A DNA stretch of 64,000 bases from Firmicutes bacterium TM09-10 (GTDB lineage Bacteria > Bacillota > Clostridia > Lachnospirales > Lachnospiraceae), in the NCBI GenBank assembly GCA_003481005.1, contig QUKC01000008.1, positions 1-64,000 on the forward strand, written 5' to 3'. The notes under the pieces were generated by a model that was not told the DNA's origin, did no database searches, and worked only from the letters and a program-made list of their open reading frames with translations. This document shows positions 39,743 to 49,877 of the stretch, piece by piece. The number at the start of each line of letters is the position of its first letter. The first letter of the stretch is position 1. The position numbers and the translations under genes are program-made.

Positions 39743-42397
39743 TTATCCATTTCCCCAGCGGTTTTTAAGCTTGTTCTGCAGCCGATAAAGCGTATTGAGC
39801 GCATCGAGCGGCGTCAGCGTCTGGATGTCGACGTTTTTTAATTCCTCGAGAACGTCCTCATCCTTGACCGTATCGAAGAGGGAAAACTGTTCCAGATCCA
39901 CTTCATCGTAATGCTTTTGTTTCTTTGCCGTCGTGTCTGTATCCACGGAAATGCTCTGTACTTTTTCTGTAATGTCGTTGTCGGAAAGCTGCTTGACGAT
40001 TTCCTTTGCGCGGTCGATAACCATATCCGGGACACCTGCAAGCCGAGCCACCTGAATGCCGTAGCTCTTATCTGCGCCGCCCTTGATGATTTTACGCAAA
40101 AAAACGATATCATCGCCCTTTTCCTTGACCGCGATACAGTAATTGTTGACGTTGCCGATCTTACCTTCCAGCTCGGTCAGCTCGTGATAATGCGTTGCAA
40201 ACAGCGTCTTTGCCCCCAAAAGCTTTCGGTTACTGATGTGCTCGATCACCGCCCAGGCGATGGAAAGACCGTCAAATGTCGACGTGCCTCTGCCGATTTC
40301 ATCCAACACAAGAAGGCTTTTGGACGTTGCATTGCGCAGAATATTTGCGACTTCGTTCATCTCGACCATAAAGGTAGACTGACCGCTTGCCAGATCATCG
40401 GATGCGCCCACGCGGGTGAAAATCCGGTCGACAATGCCGATATTTGCCGTTTTTGCCGGCACAAAGCTGCCGATCTGGGCGAGCAGCACGATCAGTGCGG
40501 TCTGACGCATATAGGTGGATTTACCAGCCATATTGGGGCCTGTGATAATCGCAATGCAATGCTTCTGGTTATCCAGATAGGTGTCATTGGAAATGAACAT
40601 ATCGTGGTCGGTCATCTGTTCAACAACGGGGTGCCGGCCGTCTCGGATATCGATTACGCCCTTTTCATTCAGAACCGGGCGGACATAGTGATTTCGCTCC
40701 GCAACAAGTGCAAGGGAGGCAAAGACATCCAGGCGGGCAATTGCCTTTGCCGTGCGCTGGATACGTTCGATCTGCGTGGCAATCTGCTCCCGCACGCTGC
40801 AGAATTTATCATATTCCAGTCCCGTCAGCTTGTCTTCGGCATTCAAAATCATATCCTCAAGTTCTTTTAACCGTGGCATGGAATAACGCTCCGCGTTTGT
40901 CAGCGTCTGCTTACGCACATAATCGTCCGGCACCATATCCGTATAGGAATTAGTGACTTCCAGATAATAGCCGAATACCTTGTTATATTTGATTTTGAGG
41001 TTTTTGATCCCGGTGCGTTCCCGTTCCTGCTCTTCCAGCTCTGCCAGCCAGGTTTTGCCCTCTGTTTTGGCAGCGCGCAGCTGGTCGATGGTCTCGTCGA
41101 AGCCCTCTTTGATCATGCCGCCCTCACGGATGGAAATCGGAGGCTCTTCGACAATTGCCTCTTCGATCAGCGTGCACAAATCCTGCAATGCGTCGATATC
41201 GTTTTCGATTTTTACCAGCTCCTCGGAATGAAAATCCTCCAGTACACTTTTGATCGGCGGCAGCATCTGCATGGAATTACGGAATGCGATCAGATCCCTC
41301 GGGTTCGCTGTTTTGTAGCTGACTTTACCCAGCAGGCGTTCCAGATCGTAAACCGCGTTTAAATATTCGCGGATTTCTTCGCGGGACATTGGATTTTTCA
41401 GCAGCTCGTCGACCGCGTCCAGGCGCAGGTTCATCTCCTTCTTCGCAATCAGTGGCTGCTCGATCCAGCTGCGCATCATGCGAGCACCCATGGCGGTTTT
41501 CGTCTTGTCCAGAACCCATAACAGGGAACCGCGCTTTTGCTTTTCGCGCAGCGTTTCCGTCAGCTCCAGATTCCGGCGTGTGGAGGAATCCAGCAGCATA
41601 TATTTGTTCGTCAGATACGGATCGATATGGGTAAAATGCGCCAGACTGGTTTTCTGTGTGTCATACAGATACTGCATCAGACCGCCCGCCGCGATCAGGC
41701 CGTTCGCAAATTCCTCGAGGCCAAGACCGATCAGCGAAGAGACATGGAAATGCTTCTGCAGGCATTTGCGGCACAAATCTTCATCAAAATAGTGCGGATC
41801 GAGGGAATAAACCGTGATATGCAGCCGGTTTCTCAGATCTTCGATATCCACACCGCTCATCAAAAACGCGTCGTTGCAGATGATTTCAGACGGGTGATAT
41901 TTATTGATTTCATCCAGCAGCTTTTTGGCGTCCTCCACCTCGGTCACATAATAGTCCCCGGTTGTGACATCCGCGACGGACAGCCCTGTTTTTCCGGTAA
42001 AATAGGCAACGCACATCAGATAATTGTTTTTGGATTCCTCCAGCGCCTGAACGTCTAAGTTGGTGCCGGGGGTGACGATGCGCACGACATCCCGCTTTAC
42101 CAGTCCTTTTGCGAGCTTCGGGTCTTCCATCTGTTCACAGATCGCTACTTTATAGCCTTTGGAAACCAGTCTGTCCAGATAGCTCTCCACAGCATGATAG
42201 GGAACTCCGCACATGGGGGCACGTTCTTCCAGACCGCAGTTTTTTCCGGTCAGCGTAATTTCCAGCTCTTTCGACGCGGTCAGTGCATCGTCAAAGAACA
42301 TTTCATAAAAATCGCCCAGACGGTAAAAAAGAATGCAGTCCGGATACTGTTTTTTCGTTTCCAGATATTGCTGCATCATCGGTGTTAATTCCGCCAT
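39743..42397 (-). CDS. mutS: DNA mismatch repair protein MutS
   Basis: An 884-residue MutS1. The mismatch-wedging F-Y-E motif (G-D-F-Y-E-M-F, about 29-35) marks it as true MutS. Lever and clamp helices occupy the middle. The ATPase domain has Walker A G-P-N-M-A-G-K-S-T (about 620-628), Walker B L-V-L-D-E-I-G-R-G-T and the H-Y-H-E-L segment. AAAGGAGA is ten bases before the start. It begins the mutS-mutL-miaA-MGL-like unit. Confidence 0.98.
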   Translation of the reverse strand: MAELTPMMQQYLETKKQYPDCILFYRLGDFYEMFFDDALTASKELEITLTGKNCGLEERAPMCGVPYHAVESYLDRLVSKGYKVAICEQMEDPKLAKGLVKRDVVRIVTPGTNLDVQALEESKNNYLMCVAYFTGKTGLSVADVTTGDYYVTEVEDAKKLLDEINKYHPSEIICNDAFLMSGVDIEDLRNRLHITVYSLDPHYFDEDLCRKCLQKHFHVSSLIGLGLEEFANGLIAAGGLMQYLYDTQKTSLAHFTHIDPYLTNKYMLLDSSTRRNLELTETLREKQKRGSLLWVLDKTKTAMGARMMRSWIEQPLIAKKEMNLRLDAVDELLKNPMSREEIREYLNAVYDLERLLGKVSYKTANPRDLIAFRNSMQMLPPIKSVLEDFHSEELVKIENDIDALQDLCTLIEEAIVEEPPISIREGGMIKEGFDETIDQLRAAKTEGKTWLAELEEQERERTGIKNLKIKYNKVFGYYLEVTNSYTDMVPDDYVRKQTLTNAERYSMPRLKELEDMILNAEDKLTGLEYDKFCSVREQIATQIERIQRTAKAIARLDVFASLALVAERNHYVRPVLNEKGVIDIRDGRHPVVEQMTDHDMFISNDTYLDNQKHCIAIITGPNMAGKSTYMRQTALIVLLAQIGSFVPAKTANIGIVDRIFTRVGASDDLASGQSTFMVEMNEVANILRNATSKSLLVLDEIGRGTSTFDGLSIAWAVIEHISNRKLLGAKTLFATHYHELTELEGKIGNVNNYCIAVKEKGDDIVFLRKIIKGGADKSYGIQVARLAGVPDMVIDRAKEIVKQLSDNDITEKVQSISVDTDTTAKKQKHYDEVDLEQFSLFDTVKDEDVLEELKNVDIQTLTPLDALNTLYRLQNKLKNRWGNG

Positions 42398-42451
42398 CGG
42401 TATGTATTCTCCTTTTTCAAGTCAGAATTTCAAAACTTCTGTCAGTTCTTT

Positions 42452-42605
42452 CGAACAGGGTAACTGTTCAGTACCCTCACAGTTACGCGCAAAAATCCAT
42501 TCCAAATCGGCTGTGCCGATAGGATTTTTGCCTTCTAGTTCAAGTTTTCTTACGGTCAGCGCAGTAAATGTGCAGACCTACTGAACAGTTACCGAACAGG
42601 TAACA
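42452..42605. repeat. MITE-like inverted-repeat element between mutS and MATE gene
   Basis: Perfect 14-bp inverted repeats GTAACTGTTCAGTA (42460-42473) and TACTGAACAGTTAC (42579-42592) bound about 130 bases with no ORF. Inside is a nested hairpin: CAAAAATCC/GGATTTTTG (42490-42498 with 42522-42530) around ATCGGC/GCCGAT (42506-42511 with 42515-42520). A CGAACAGG(G)TAAC sequence recurs directly at 42452 and 42593. The terminal repeats resemble the 12-mer at 18387 and 24511. It is probably a non-autonomous repeat or a complex 3' structure. Confidence 0.55.
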
Positions 42606-43991
42606 TTATAATAATTTTGCAGAATCCTTTTGTAGCGTTTTCATGTCCGCATGGACGCTCTTCCGAACGATAAAAAAGCAGATGACCTGCATGAGAATCG
42701 TCAGAATCCAGGACACCGGATAGGATAGGAACAAGATATCCAGAGAGCGGTGATACGGGAAAATCCAGAAAATCCAGACAATTCGCGTTCCGACAGTTCC
42801 TATAATCGATAAAACCATGGGCACGGCAGAACGTCCCATCCCGCGCAGCGCGCCCGGAATCAGATCCATAATTCCGCATAAAAAGTACGTCACGGTCGTA
42901 AAGCTCAGAATCTCAACGCCGCACGAAATAACCGCAGAACTCTCCGTATAGATCTGCAGAAGCTGTGGTCCGAAAAACCATGCACAGCAGCCCATGGTCA
43001 GGGAAAACGCACAGGATAAAATCAGACAGTCGATTAAAACGCGGTCCATCCGCTTCGTTTTTCCCGCGCCGTAATTCTGGCTGGTAAAGCTCATGCACGC
43101 CTGCGTCACAGAGTTGACTGAAGTGTATAAAAATCCGAAGATATTGTTCGCCGCAGTGTATCCTGCCATTGCAATCGAGCCAAAGGAATTGACCGAGGAC
43201 TGCAGCAGGACGTTGGAAAAGTTGATGACGGTGCTCTGAATTCCTGCCGGGATTCCGACCTGGAAAATCTGGAGGACATAGATGCTCTTGAGACCCAGCT
43301 TCGAAAAGCGGAATTGATAACAGCCCTGCGTCCGATACAGGCAGCTCAAAACCATAATACAGGAAAGCAGTTGAGAAATGACAGTTGCAATCGCAACGCC
43401 TTCTACCGCCATATGGAAGCAGATGACAAAAATCATATTTAAGCCTGCATTGACCAGTCCGGACACAACTAAAAATAACAGCGGACGTTTTGTATCCCCC
43501 ACTGCCCTTAAAATAGCCGCACCATAATTATAAAGCATGAAAAAAGGCATGCCGATAAAATAAATTTTCATATAGAGGGCTGCCAGATCGATGACATCGT
43601 CCGGCGTCCCCATCCATTCGAGGGCTGTCCTGGAAAAGAATAGTCCGGCAAATGCCATCAAAATTCCGCTGATCAAAGCGAGCGTCAGGGAGCTATGTAC
43701 CGTTTCCGACATTTCCCGCTCCTTCCCGGCTGCATAATAGCGGGCAGCAAGGACATTGGAGCCTAAGGAAATGCCGATAAAAAGGTTGGTAAATACATTG
43801 ATGAGGGCGGTTGTAGAACCGACTGCCGCCAATGATTCGCTTCCGGCAAAGCGGCCGACTACAATAATGTCGACCGCATTGAACATCAGCTGTAAAATAC
43901 CGGAAAGCATTAACGGAATGGAGAAGGAAATCAGCTTGTCCATCAGCGTTCCGTTGCACATATCGATTTCAAAGCTTTTTGTCTGTTTCAT
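42606..43991 (-). CDS. MATE family efflux transporter
   Basis: A 461-residue membrane protein with 12 predicted TM helices in two six-helix halves, typical for cation-coupled multidrug/toxin exporters of the MatE family. Recognisable are the N-terminal segment F-S-I-P-L-M-L-S-G-I-L-Q-L-M-F-N-A-V-D-I-I-V-V-G (helix 1) and the repeat-start segment V-G-I-P-A-G-I-Q in the second half. The substrate is unknown. The ATG at 43991 overlaps the miaB stop (ATGA); its ribosome site is weak (GGTGGAAG), suggesting coupling to miaB. Confidence 0.93.
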   Translation of the reverse strand: MKQTKSFEIDMCNGTLMDKLISFSIPLMLSGILQLMFNAVDIIVVGRFAGSESLAAVGSTTALINVFTNLFIGISLGSNVLAARYYAAGKEREMSETVHSSLTLALISGILMAFAGLFFSRTALEWMGTPDDVIDLAALYMKIYFIGMPFFMLYNYGAAILRAVGDTKRPLLFLVVSGLVNAGLNMIFVICFHMAVEGVAIATVISQLLSCIMVLSCLYRTQGCYQFRFSKLGLKSIYVLQIFQVGIPAGIQSTVINFSNVLLQSSVNSFGSIAMAGYTAANNIFGFLYTSVNSVTQACMSFTSQNYGAGKTKRMDRVLIDCLILSCAFSLTMGCCAWFFGPQLLQIYTESSAVISCGVEILSFTTVTYFLCGIMDLIPGALRGMGRSAVPMVLSIIGTVGTRIVWIFWIFPYHRSLDILFLSYPVSWILTILMQVICFFIVRKSVHADMKTLQKDSAKLL

Positions 43992-45445
43992 TTTGTTTCT
44001 TCCACCCTGTGCCCCGTGTAATAAAAGCCGTGGCACTCTTCCAGCTTCACCGGTACGATCTGCCCGATCAGGTCAGCACTTCCAGGAAAATGTACAATCG
44101 TGTTATTGGACAGCCTTCCGGTGACGAGAGAAGCATCCTGTTCGTTTACTTCTTCCACAAGGGCAGTAAGGGTCTGGCCCTGCAGGCGTGCGACCTGTTT
44201 GCGTGCAGTTTCCTGAACTGCCTCCAGCACACGGTCAAAGCCCGCGTGAACCTCTTCTTCCGGAACCTGCTCCATCGCCGCTGCCGGGGTTCCGGTCCGG
44301 ACAGAATAGATAAAGGTAAACGCGTTGTCAAAACCAACCTTACGGATCACGTCGATGGTATCCTCCACGTCCTCTGCTGTTTCTCCCGGGAAGCCGACCA
44401 TGATATCTGTCGTCAGCGAAATATCGGGGATTTCGCGGCGGATTTTGGCTGCAAGCTCCAGATACTGTTCTTTCGTATAACGGCGGTTCATCGCCTTTAA
44501 AATCTTCGTAGAGCCGGACTGCAGCGGAAGGTGCAGATGTCTGCAGATCTTATCCGAGTTTTTCATGACCTCAATCAGCTCGTCGGAAAGATCCTTCGGA
44601 TGGGACGTCATGAAGCGGATGCGCTTGATTTTATCGATTTTTTCTACTTCCTGCAAAAGCTGTGCGAAGGAAATCTCATCTTCCAGGTTTTTGCCGTAGG
44701 AGTTGACGTTCTGACCAAGCAGCATGATTTCCACAACGCCGTCGTCTGCGAGTCTTTCGATCTCCTGCAAAATTTCCTTCGGGCGTCTGCTCTTTTCGCG
44801 TCCGCGGACATACGGAACGATACAGTAGGTGCAGAAATTGTTGCAGCCGAACATGATATTGATGCCGGATTTAAACGGATATTTGCGCTCTACCGGGAGG
44901 TCTTCCACGATCTGATCGGAATCCTTCCAGATGTCGATGATCATGCCGCTGCTTTCAAACATGCGGCATAACAGCTCTGCAAATTTGAAAATATTGTGCG
45001 TGCCGAATATCAAGTCAACGAACCGATAGCTTTTCTGCAGTTTATCAATCACGTTCTGCTCCTGCATCATACAGCCGCACAACGCGATCTTTTTGTGGGG
45101 ATTTTTGCGCTTCATACTGTTGCAGAAGCCAAGCCTGCCGTATACACGCTGGTTGGCATTATCGCGCACGGTGCAGGTATTGTAGATGACAAAGTCTGCC
45201 TCCTCACTGTCGCTTAAGGTGTAGCCGACCTGTTCCAGAATGCCGGAAAGCTTTTCGGAGTCGCGGGCATTCATCTGACAGCCAAAGGTCACGACGGCGG
45301 CGGTCAGGGGATGTCCTGCAAGCTCCTCCTGCTCCTTTACATACTGTCTGCATTTGGCGATAAAATAATATTGACGCTCCGGTTCCGATACAGGGGGCTC
45401 CTGGGTCAGATCGATGCTGTTAAAGTCAATGTTTTCGTACATCAT
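43988..45445 (-). CDS. miaB: tRNA methylthiotransferase MiaB
   Basis: A 485-residue radical-SAM enzyme that turns i6A37 into ms2i6A37 in tRNA. The N-terminal auxiliary Fe-S cysteines are in F-G-C-Q-M-N, N-T-C-T-V-R and C-G-C-M-M-Q; the radical-SAM motif is G-C-N-N-F-C-T-Y-C (CxxxCxxC); a C-terminal TRAM domain follows. The start is uncertain: tandem ATGs at 45445/45442 have AAAGGA about 15 bases upstream, while a GTG at 45493 overlaps the pepT stop but has no ribosome site. The ATG at 45445 is preferred. Confidence 0.95.
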   Translation of the reverse strand: MMYENIDFNSIDLTQEPPVSEPERQYYFIAKCRQYVKEQEELAGHPLTAAVVTFGCQMNARDSEKLSGILEQVGYTLSDSEEADFVIYNTCTVRDNANQRVYGRLGFCNSMKRKNPHKKIALCGCMMQEQNVIDKLQKSYRFVDLIFGTHNIFKFAELLCRMFESSGMIIDIWKDSDQIVEDLPVERKYPFKSGINIMFGCNNFCTYCIVPYVRGREKSRRPKEILQEIERLADDGVVEIMLLGQNVNSYGKNLEDEISFAQLLQEVEKIDKIKRIRFMTSHPKDLSDELIEVMKNSDKICRHLHLPLQSGSTKILKAMNRRYTKEQYLELAAKIRREIPDISLTTDIMVGFPGETAEDVEDTIDVIRKVGFDNAFTFIYSVRTGTPAAAMEQVPEEEVHAGFDRVLEAVQETARKQVARLQGQTLTALVEEVNEQDASLVTGRLSNNTIVHFPGSADLIGQIVPVKLEECHGFYYTGHRVEETK

Positions 45446-45489
45446 AAGGGAAGTTGTGTTTCCTTTCCGTTCTTTATATTGTGGTAATC

Positions 45490-46722
45490 TCACTCTGCGT
45501 ACAGTGCAGCGATATTTTTCAAAATTTCCACGCAGCTCTCAAGGGATTCCATGCAGGCGTACTCATAGCGTCCGTGATAGTTTAAGCCGCCGGTGCACAG
45601 GTTCGGGCAGGGAAGTCCCATAAAGGACAGGCGCGCGCCGTCTGTTCCGCCGCGGATCGGTACGATGGTGGGTGTTACGCCTGCTTCTTCCATCGCGCGC
45701 ACCGCATTGTCGATCAAATGTGCGTTTTCCGGCAGAATCTTTTCCTTCATGTTATAATAGCTGTCCTTTAAATCCACCGTAAAAAGTTTTTTACCGTATT
45801 TCGCATTTAAAAAGTCCGCGCACTGTAAAAAGAAGCGCTTCTTCTGCTCGAATTTTTCCATGTTGTGGTCACGGATAATATAGTCGACTACAACGTGATC
45901 AACGCTTCCTGTGATGGAATCCGGATGGTAGAAACCTTCATAGCCATCTGTTGCAGACGGGTTTTCGTGTACCGGCAGAAGGTTTTGAAACTCCTGTGCC
46001 AGCAAAATCGCGTTGAGCATTTTATTTTTTGCGCTGCCGGGATGGACGCTGTGTCCGTCGATGATGAGCTTTGCACCGGCTGCGTTGAAGTTCTCGTATT
46101 CCAGCTCGCCCAAATCGCCGCCGTCCACGGTATAGGCATAGTCTGCGCCAAAGCCCTCTACGTCGAAGAAGTCTACGCCGCAGCCGACTTCTTCATCCGG
46201 GGTAAAGCCGATGCGAATTTTGCCGTGTACGAGGTTTTTGTTGGATAAAAGCTCCTGTGCCATCGTCATAATCTCCGCAACGCCTGCCTTATCATCTGCA
46301 CCCAGCAGAGTGTTGCCGTCGGTTACGATTAAGTGCTTTCCAACAAAATGAGCGAGCTCCGGGTTTTCCTTTTCGGTCAGGACGATATTTTTTTCAGCGT
46401 TTAAGATGATATCCCCGCCTTCATAGGCAACGACTCTCGGATTGACATTTTCTCCGGAAACCGCCGGAGACGTATCCATATGGGAAATAAAGCCGATGAC
46501 AGGCGCTGTTTTTCCTTCCGGAAGATTGGAGGGAATCGTCGCGTACACATAGCAGTGTGCTTTGTCATATACGACATCCTGCGCGCCCATATCCTTGAGC
46601 TCCTGTGCCAGAAGGGAGGCGAGGTTTCTCTGCTTGTCTGTGCTCGGGACGGTCGTTGCGCCATCCTGGGACTGCGTGTCGATTTTTACATAACGAAGAA
46701 ATTTATCCAATACGGTACTCAT
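45490..46722 (-). CDS. pepT: peptidase T (tripeptidase)
   Basis: A 410-residue M20B aminotripeptidase. Zinc and catalytic residues are in H-M-D-T-S-P (about 80-85), [16 protein letters not shown] and Y-T-V-D-G-G-D-L-G. The length is typical. It releases N-terminal residues from tripeptides in the cytoplasm. AAAGGAAT precedes the ATG at 46722. It heads the pepT-miaB-MATE run. Confidence 0.96.
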   Translation of the reverse strand: MSTVLDKFLRYVKIDTQSQDGATTVPSTDKQRNLASLLAQELKDMGAQDVVYDKAHCYVYATIPSNLPEGKTAPVIGFISHMDTSPAVSGENVNPRVVAYEGGDIILNAEKNIVLTEKENPELAHFVGKHLIVTDGNTLLGADDKAGVAEIMTMAQELLSNKNLVHGKIRIGFTPDEEVGCGVDFFDVEGFGADYAYTVDGGDLGELEYENFNAAGAKLIIDGHSVHPGSAKNKMLNAILLAQEFQNLLPVHENPSATDGYEGFYHPDSITGSVDHVVVDYIIRDHNMEKFEQKKRFFLQCADFLNAKYGKKLFTVDLKDSYYNMKEKILPENAHLIDNAVRAMEEAGVTPTIVPIRGGTDGARLSFMGLPCPNLCTGGLNYHGRYEYACMESLESCVEILKNIAALYAE

Positions 46723-46857
46723 AATTGATTCCTTTCCGGCTGCAGCATTTTGTTCATAAAAGCAGCCTGCCGTTTATGCGGCAATGTATTTTGGTGTAAC
46801 GACATTTCCGGATACCGCAAACGGGTCTTCCAGATATTATCCGACGTTATACGCTGC

Positions 46858-48105
46858 TTAGCTACGAGTCTGTCCATTTCCGCGAATTGTGTACTTGTAG
46901 CTGGTCAGCTCCTTTAAGCCCATCGGACCTCTCGCATGGAGCATCTGGGTGCTGATGCCGATCTCTGCGCCAAAGCCAAACTCAAAGCCGTCCGTAAATC
47001 GGGTCGATGCGTTAACATAGACGCAGGCGGCGTCCACCTGATCCAGAAATGTCCGGGCATGCGCTTCGTTGTTCGTGATGATTGCTTCGGAATGTCCGGT
47101 GTTGTAGCGGTTGATATGCCCGATTGCTTCTTCCAGGCTGCTGACCGTCTTTACAGACAGCTTGAGCGCCAGATATTCTGTTCCGTAGTCGGCTTCTGTT
47201 GCAGGCACGCAGCCGTCGATCTCTAAAAACGCACGGTCATCCGCATGGATTTCGACGTCCTTTTCCCGCAGCGCCTGATAGAGCTTTGGCAGGAAGCTAT
47301 CGCAGATCGACTCGTGGATGACAAGGGATTCGCAGGCATTGCAGACGCCGACGCGCTGTGTTTTGGCATTTAAAATAATACGGATCGCCATATCGAAGTC
47401 CGCGTCCGCATCGACATAAACGTGACAGTTGCCGGTACCGGTTTCGATGACCGGGACAGTGCTGTTTTCCACGACCATTTTGATCAGTCCTGCCCCGCCG
47501 CGCGGAATTAAGACATCAATAGATTCGTTTAACCGCATCATCTCCTGCGTCACTGCCCGGTCAGTCGATGGGATCAGCTGCACTGCTGTCTCCGGGATGT
47601 TACACTGTGCCAGCGCACGGTGCAGGCTTTTTTCGATCGCGAGATTGGAGAAAAGTGCATCGCTGCCGCCTTTCAAAATTACGGCATTTCCGGCTTTAAA
47701 GCACAGACCGAACGCATCTGCCGTCACGTTGGGACGGGATTCGTAGATGATTCCGATGACACCGAGGGGAACACGGCGTTTGCTGATGACAAGACCGTTT
47801 GGACGGGTGAAGGTATCCAGAATCTCTCCGACCGGATCGGGAAGCGCAGCGACCTGGCGAAGCCCTTCTGCCATGTCAGAAATCCGCTTCTGCGTCAGGG
47901 AGAGCCGGTCAAGCAGCCCTTCCGGCATGCTGCGGCTGCGTCCGGCTTCCAGATCCTTTGCATTTTCTGCAAGAATGTCTGCTGCGTCCGCTTCCAGACA
48001 TTCTGCCGCTGTAAACAGCGCCTTATTCTTGGTATCCGTATCAAGCCCGGCAAGGATGTAGCGGGCTGCTTTTGCCTGTTTTCCGATTTCTTTCAGATCA
48101 GCCAT
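46858..48105 (-). CDS. proA: gamma-glutamyl phosphate reductase ProA
   Basis: A 415-residue NADPH-dependent enzyme that reduces gamma-glutamyl phosphate to glutamate semialdehyde, the second step of proline synthesis. The catalytic cysteine is in V-G-V-C-N-A-C-E-S, after the ALDH-like R-G-G-A-G-L-I and [12 protein letters not shown] motifs. It closes the proB-DUF896-cyclo-ligase-proA cluster. AAAGGAGG precedes the start. Confidence 0.97.
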   Translation of the reverse strand: MADLKEIGKQAKAARYILAGLDTDTKNKALFTAAECLEADAADILAENAKDLEAGRSRSMPEGLLDRLSLTQKRISDMAEGLRQVAALPDPVGEILDTFTRPNGLVISKRRVPLGVIGIIYESRPNVTADAFGLCFKAGNAVILKGGSDALFSNLAIEKSLHRALAQCNIPETAVQLIPSTDRAVTQEMMRLNESIDVLIPRGGAGLIKMVVENSTVPVIETGTGNCHVYVDADADFDMAIRIILNAKTQRVGVCNACESLVIHESICDSFLPKLYQALREKDVEIHADDRAFLEIDGCVPATEADYGTEYLALKLSVKTVSSLEEAIGHINRYNTGHSEAIITNNEAHARTFLDQVDAACVYVNASTRFTDGFEFGFGAEIGISTQMLHARGPMGLKELTSYKYTIRGNGQTRS

Positions 48106-48122
48106 CTATAAGGTTCCCTCCT

Positions 48123-48689
48123 TTATCGTCGTTCTGTAACAATCAAATCCATGTTGATATCATGCGGTTTTTGCCCATCCAGGATCTCGAACAGCTGGCA
48201 GGAAAAGCAGAGCCCGACAAGATAAGGTCTGTCGGCAGCAGGAATTTTACCAAGATAGCGGTCATAAAAGCCCTTTCCGTAGCCAATGCGTGCGCCGGAT
48301 CGATCAAAGGCAAGTCCGGGAGCGGTCAAAAGCGTCGGAATCGAAGCATCCGGCAAAAAGCGCTTTGTCTGTCCGGGCGGCTCCAAAATATGCTGGTAGC
48401 CGGGCGCAAGCTCTGCTCTGTCTGTAATTCGGAAAAACTCCATCTGATCGCCCAGAACCTTAGGAAGAAAAACTTCCTTTCCTGCTGCCAGCGCAGCATC
48501 AATGAGAAGTCCGGTCGATACCTCTGATCCATAGGAGGCATACAAAAGTACCTGTTTTGCCTGCTTCCAGACAGCCGTTGCCATCAGATTTTCTGCGATT
48601 TCCCTGCTTTTATGGAAACGGCTCTCTTCCGAAAGCTGTTCCCTGTTCTGTTTTCCGAGTGCTCTGTTACTGCGCGTTTTTTGATCCAT
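48123..48689 (-). CDS. 5-formyltetrahydrofolate cyclo-ligase
   Basis: A 188-residue ATP-dependent enzyme that recycles 5-formyl-THF to 5,10-methenyl-THF. The family signature R-I-G-Y-G-K-G-F-Y-D-R-Y-L (about 135-147) binds ATP, and the N-terminal K-x-x-x-R helices and the L-L-Y-A-S-Y-G-S-E-V strand are present. The ATG at 48689 gives the usual N terminus but has only a weak ribosome site and overlaps the DUF896 gene by 23 bases, suggesting coupling. FolD, another C1-folate enzyme, lies at the right end of the window. Confidence 0.92.
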   Translation of the reverse strand: MDQKTRSNRALGKQNREQLSEESRFHKSREIAENLMATAVWKQAKQVLLYASYGSEVSTGLLIDAALAAGKEVFLPKVLGDQMEFFRITDRAELAPGYQHILEPPGQTKRFLPDASIPTLLTAPGLAFDRSGARIGYGKGFYDRYLGKIPAADRPYLVGLCFSCQLFEILDGQKPHDINMDLIVTERR

Positions 48690-48894
48690 AGTGTTCGCCA
48701 AGGTTTTCGATCGAACCGTCCTCATTCTGGATGTTGATGTTATTTAACTGATTCCGCAGATTCTGGCGGACGTTGTCAATATATTCCTTCCGGAGCAACG
48801 CCTGTTCAGATTTTTCTGCTTCAGTCAGACCTTCCGATGATTTTGATTTTTTATAAAGCTCGTTGATCCGGGCAATTTTCTGTTCCAGTGTCAT
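48667..48894 (-). CDS. DUF896 (YnzC-like) small protein
   Basis: A 75-residue protein of the DUF896/YnzC family: I-A-R-I-N-E-L-Y-K-K-S-K, then G-L-T-E-A-E-K-x-E-Q-A-L-L-R-K-E-Y-I-D-N-V-R-Q-N-L-R-N-Q-L-N-N-I forming a helical hairpin. B. subtilis YnzC is part of the lexA-linked SOS operon, but the family has no proven function. Here it lies between proB and the cyclo-ligase rather than beside lexA. GAGAGGA precedes the start. Confidence 0.9.
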   Translation of the reverse strand: MTLEQKIARINELYKKSKSSEGLTEAEKSEQALLRKEYIDNVRQNLRNQLNNINIQNEDGSIENLGEHYGSKNAQ

Positions 48895-48933
48895 GTTTTC
48901 CTCTCATTTCTGCGCACGTTTTTTGCGCATAGC

Positions 48934-48967
48934 GAGTTTGTGTCAAGTGTGCGCAGACACAAAACTC
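48934..48967 (-). other. hairpin between proB and the DUF896 gene
   Basis: GAGTTTGTGTC (48934-48944) pairs with GACACAAAACTC (48956-48967) with one bulged base and an 11-nt loop. No T-run follows on the minus strand, so it is not a clear terminator. It may be a processing or mRNA-stability element between proB and the downstream genes. Confidence 0.4.
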
Positions 48968-48981
48968 TGGTTTCTGTTTGC

Positions 48982-49857
48982 TCAGCCACGCTCACGGCAG
49001 CTGTGCAGGTTCTCTACGAAATCCGGCAGATCGAAGGCATCCTGCTTTTCTGCCAGAAACAGCGTTCCATAATTCTCCCCGTCGATGATCCGGTGGATAA
49101 TCCGGACATCCTTGCTGTTCGCAATCACCATATCAGCTCCGCTTGCGGTTGCGATGGTGGCAGCAGTCAGCTTGGTTGACATGCCGCCGGTTCCAACGCC
49201 GCTGCCGGTGGTGGATTTGCCCATCCGCAGGAAGGATTCGTCCAGATGCTCGACCGTTTCAATAAATTCTGCATCCGGATTTGCCCGCGGATCATCGGTA
49301 TAAAGCCCATCGATATCCGATAAAAGAATCAGCAGGTCTGCGCCGATCATCGAAGCGACAATGGCGGAAAGCGTGTCGTTATCGCCAATCTCGATTTCGT
49401 GCGTTGCGACGGTATCGTTTTCATTGACGATGGGGATGACGCCCATCCGAAACAGCTCTTCAAAGGTGTTCTGCGCATTGATGCGGTTGGTATCGTTGGA
49501 AATTGTCTGACGTGTCATCAGAATCTGCGCCGTCACCTGATTATATTCTGCAAAAATTTTCTGATAAGTCATCATCAGGCGTGCCTGACCGACCGCCGCA
49601 CATGCCTGCTTGACTGCGATCGGATGCTTCTGCAGCTGCTCCGGCGTCAGATGCACCGCCTTTTTGCCCTGGGCGATAGCGCCGGACGAAACGAGCACAA
49701 CGTCCTTTCCCTGATTTTTCAGATTGCACAGCTCCCGCACCAGAACCTCCAGGCGGATATAATCCATATCACCGGTTTCGGTATGCTGCAGGGAAGAGGA
49801 ACCGATTTTGATGACAACTCTCTGTTTCTTTTTCAGCAGGTTTCGTCTGGTATCCAT
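48982..49857 (-). CDS. proB: glutamate 5-kinase ProB, short form without PUA domain
   Basis: A 291-residue amino-acid kinase that phosphorylates glutamate, the first and feedback-controlled step of proline synthesis. The AAK core is complete: V-V-I-K-I-G-S-S-S-L (about 14-23), S-S-G-A-I-A-Q-G, N-E-N-D-T-V and G-T-G-G-M-S-T-K-L. The protein stops before the C-terminal PUA domain present in E. coli ProB (367 residues). The ATG at 49857 follows AGAGGAG; 45 upstream codons in the longer ORF are not family-like. Confidence 0.95.
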   Translation of the reverse strand: MDTRRNLLKKKQRVVIKIGSSSLQHTETGDMDYIRLEVLVRELCNLKNQGKDVVLVSSGAIAQGKKAVHLTPEQLQKHPIAVKQACAAVGQARLMMTYQKIFAEYNQVTAQILMTRQTISNDTNRINAQNTFEELFRMGVIPIVNENDTVATHEIEIGDNDTLSAIVASMIGADLLILLSDIDGLYTDDPRANPDAEFIETVEHLDESFLRMGKSTTGSGVGTGGMSTKLTAATIATASGADMVIANSKDVRIIHRIIDGENYGTLFLAEKQDAFDLPDFVENLHSCRERG

Positions 49858-49877
49858 GTCTGTATCTCCTCTTTTGG

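Noticed and set aside
39911..40870. 319-codon + strand ORF opposite mutS
   Set aside because: Its length reflects codon bias of the mutS reading frame on the other strand; the translation shows no domain and the start has no ribosome site.
46740..46857. Possible terminator (TGCCG/CGGCA hairpin near 46770) downstream of proA
   Set aside because: The stem is only five bases and the T-run is short, so it is too weak to call.
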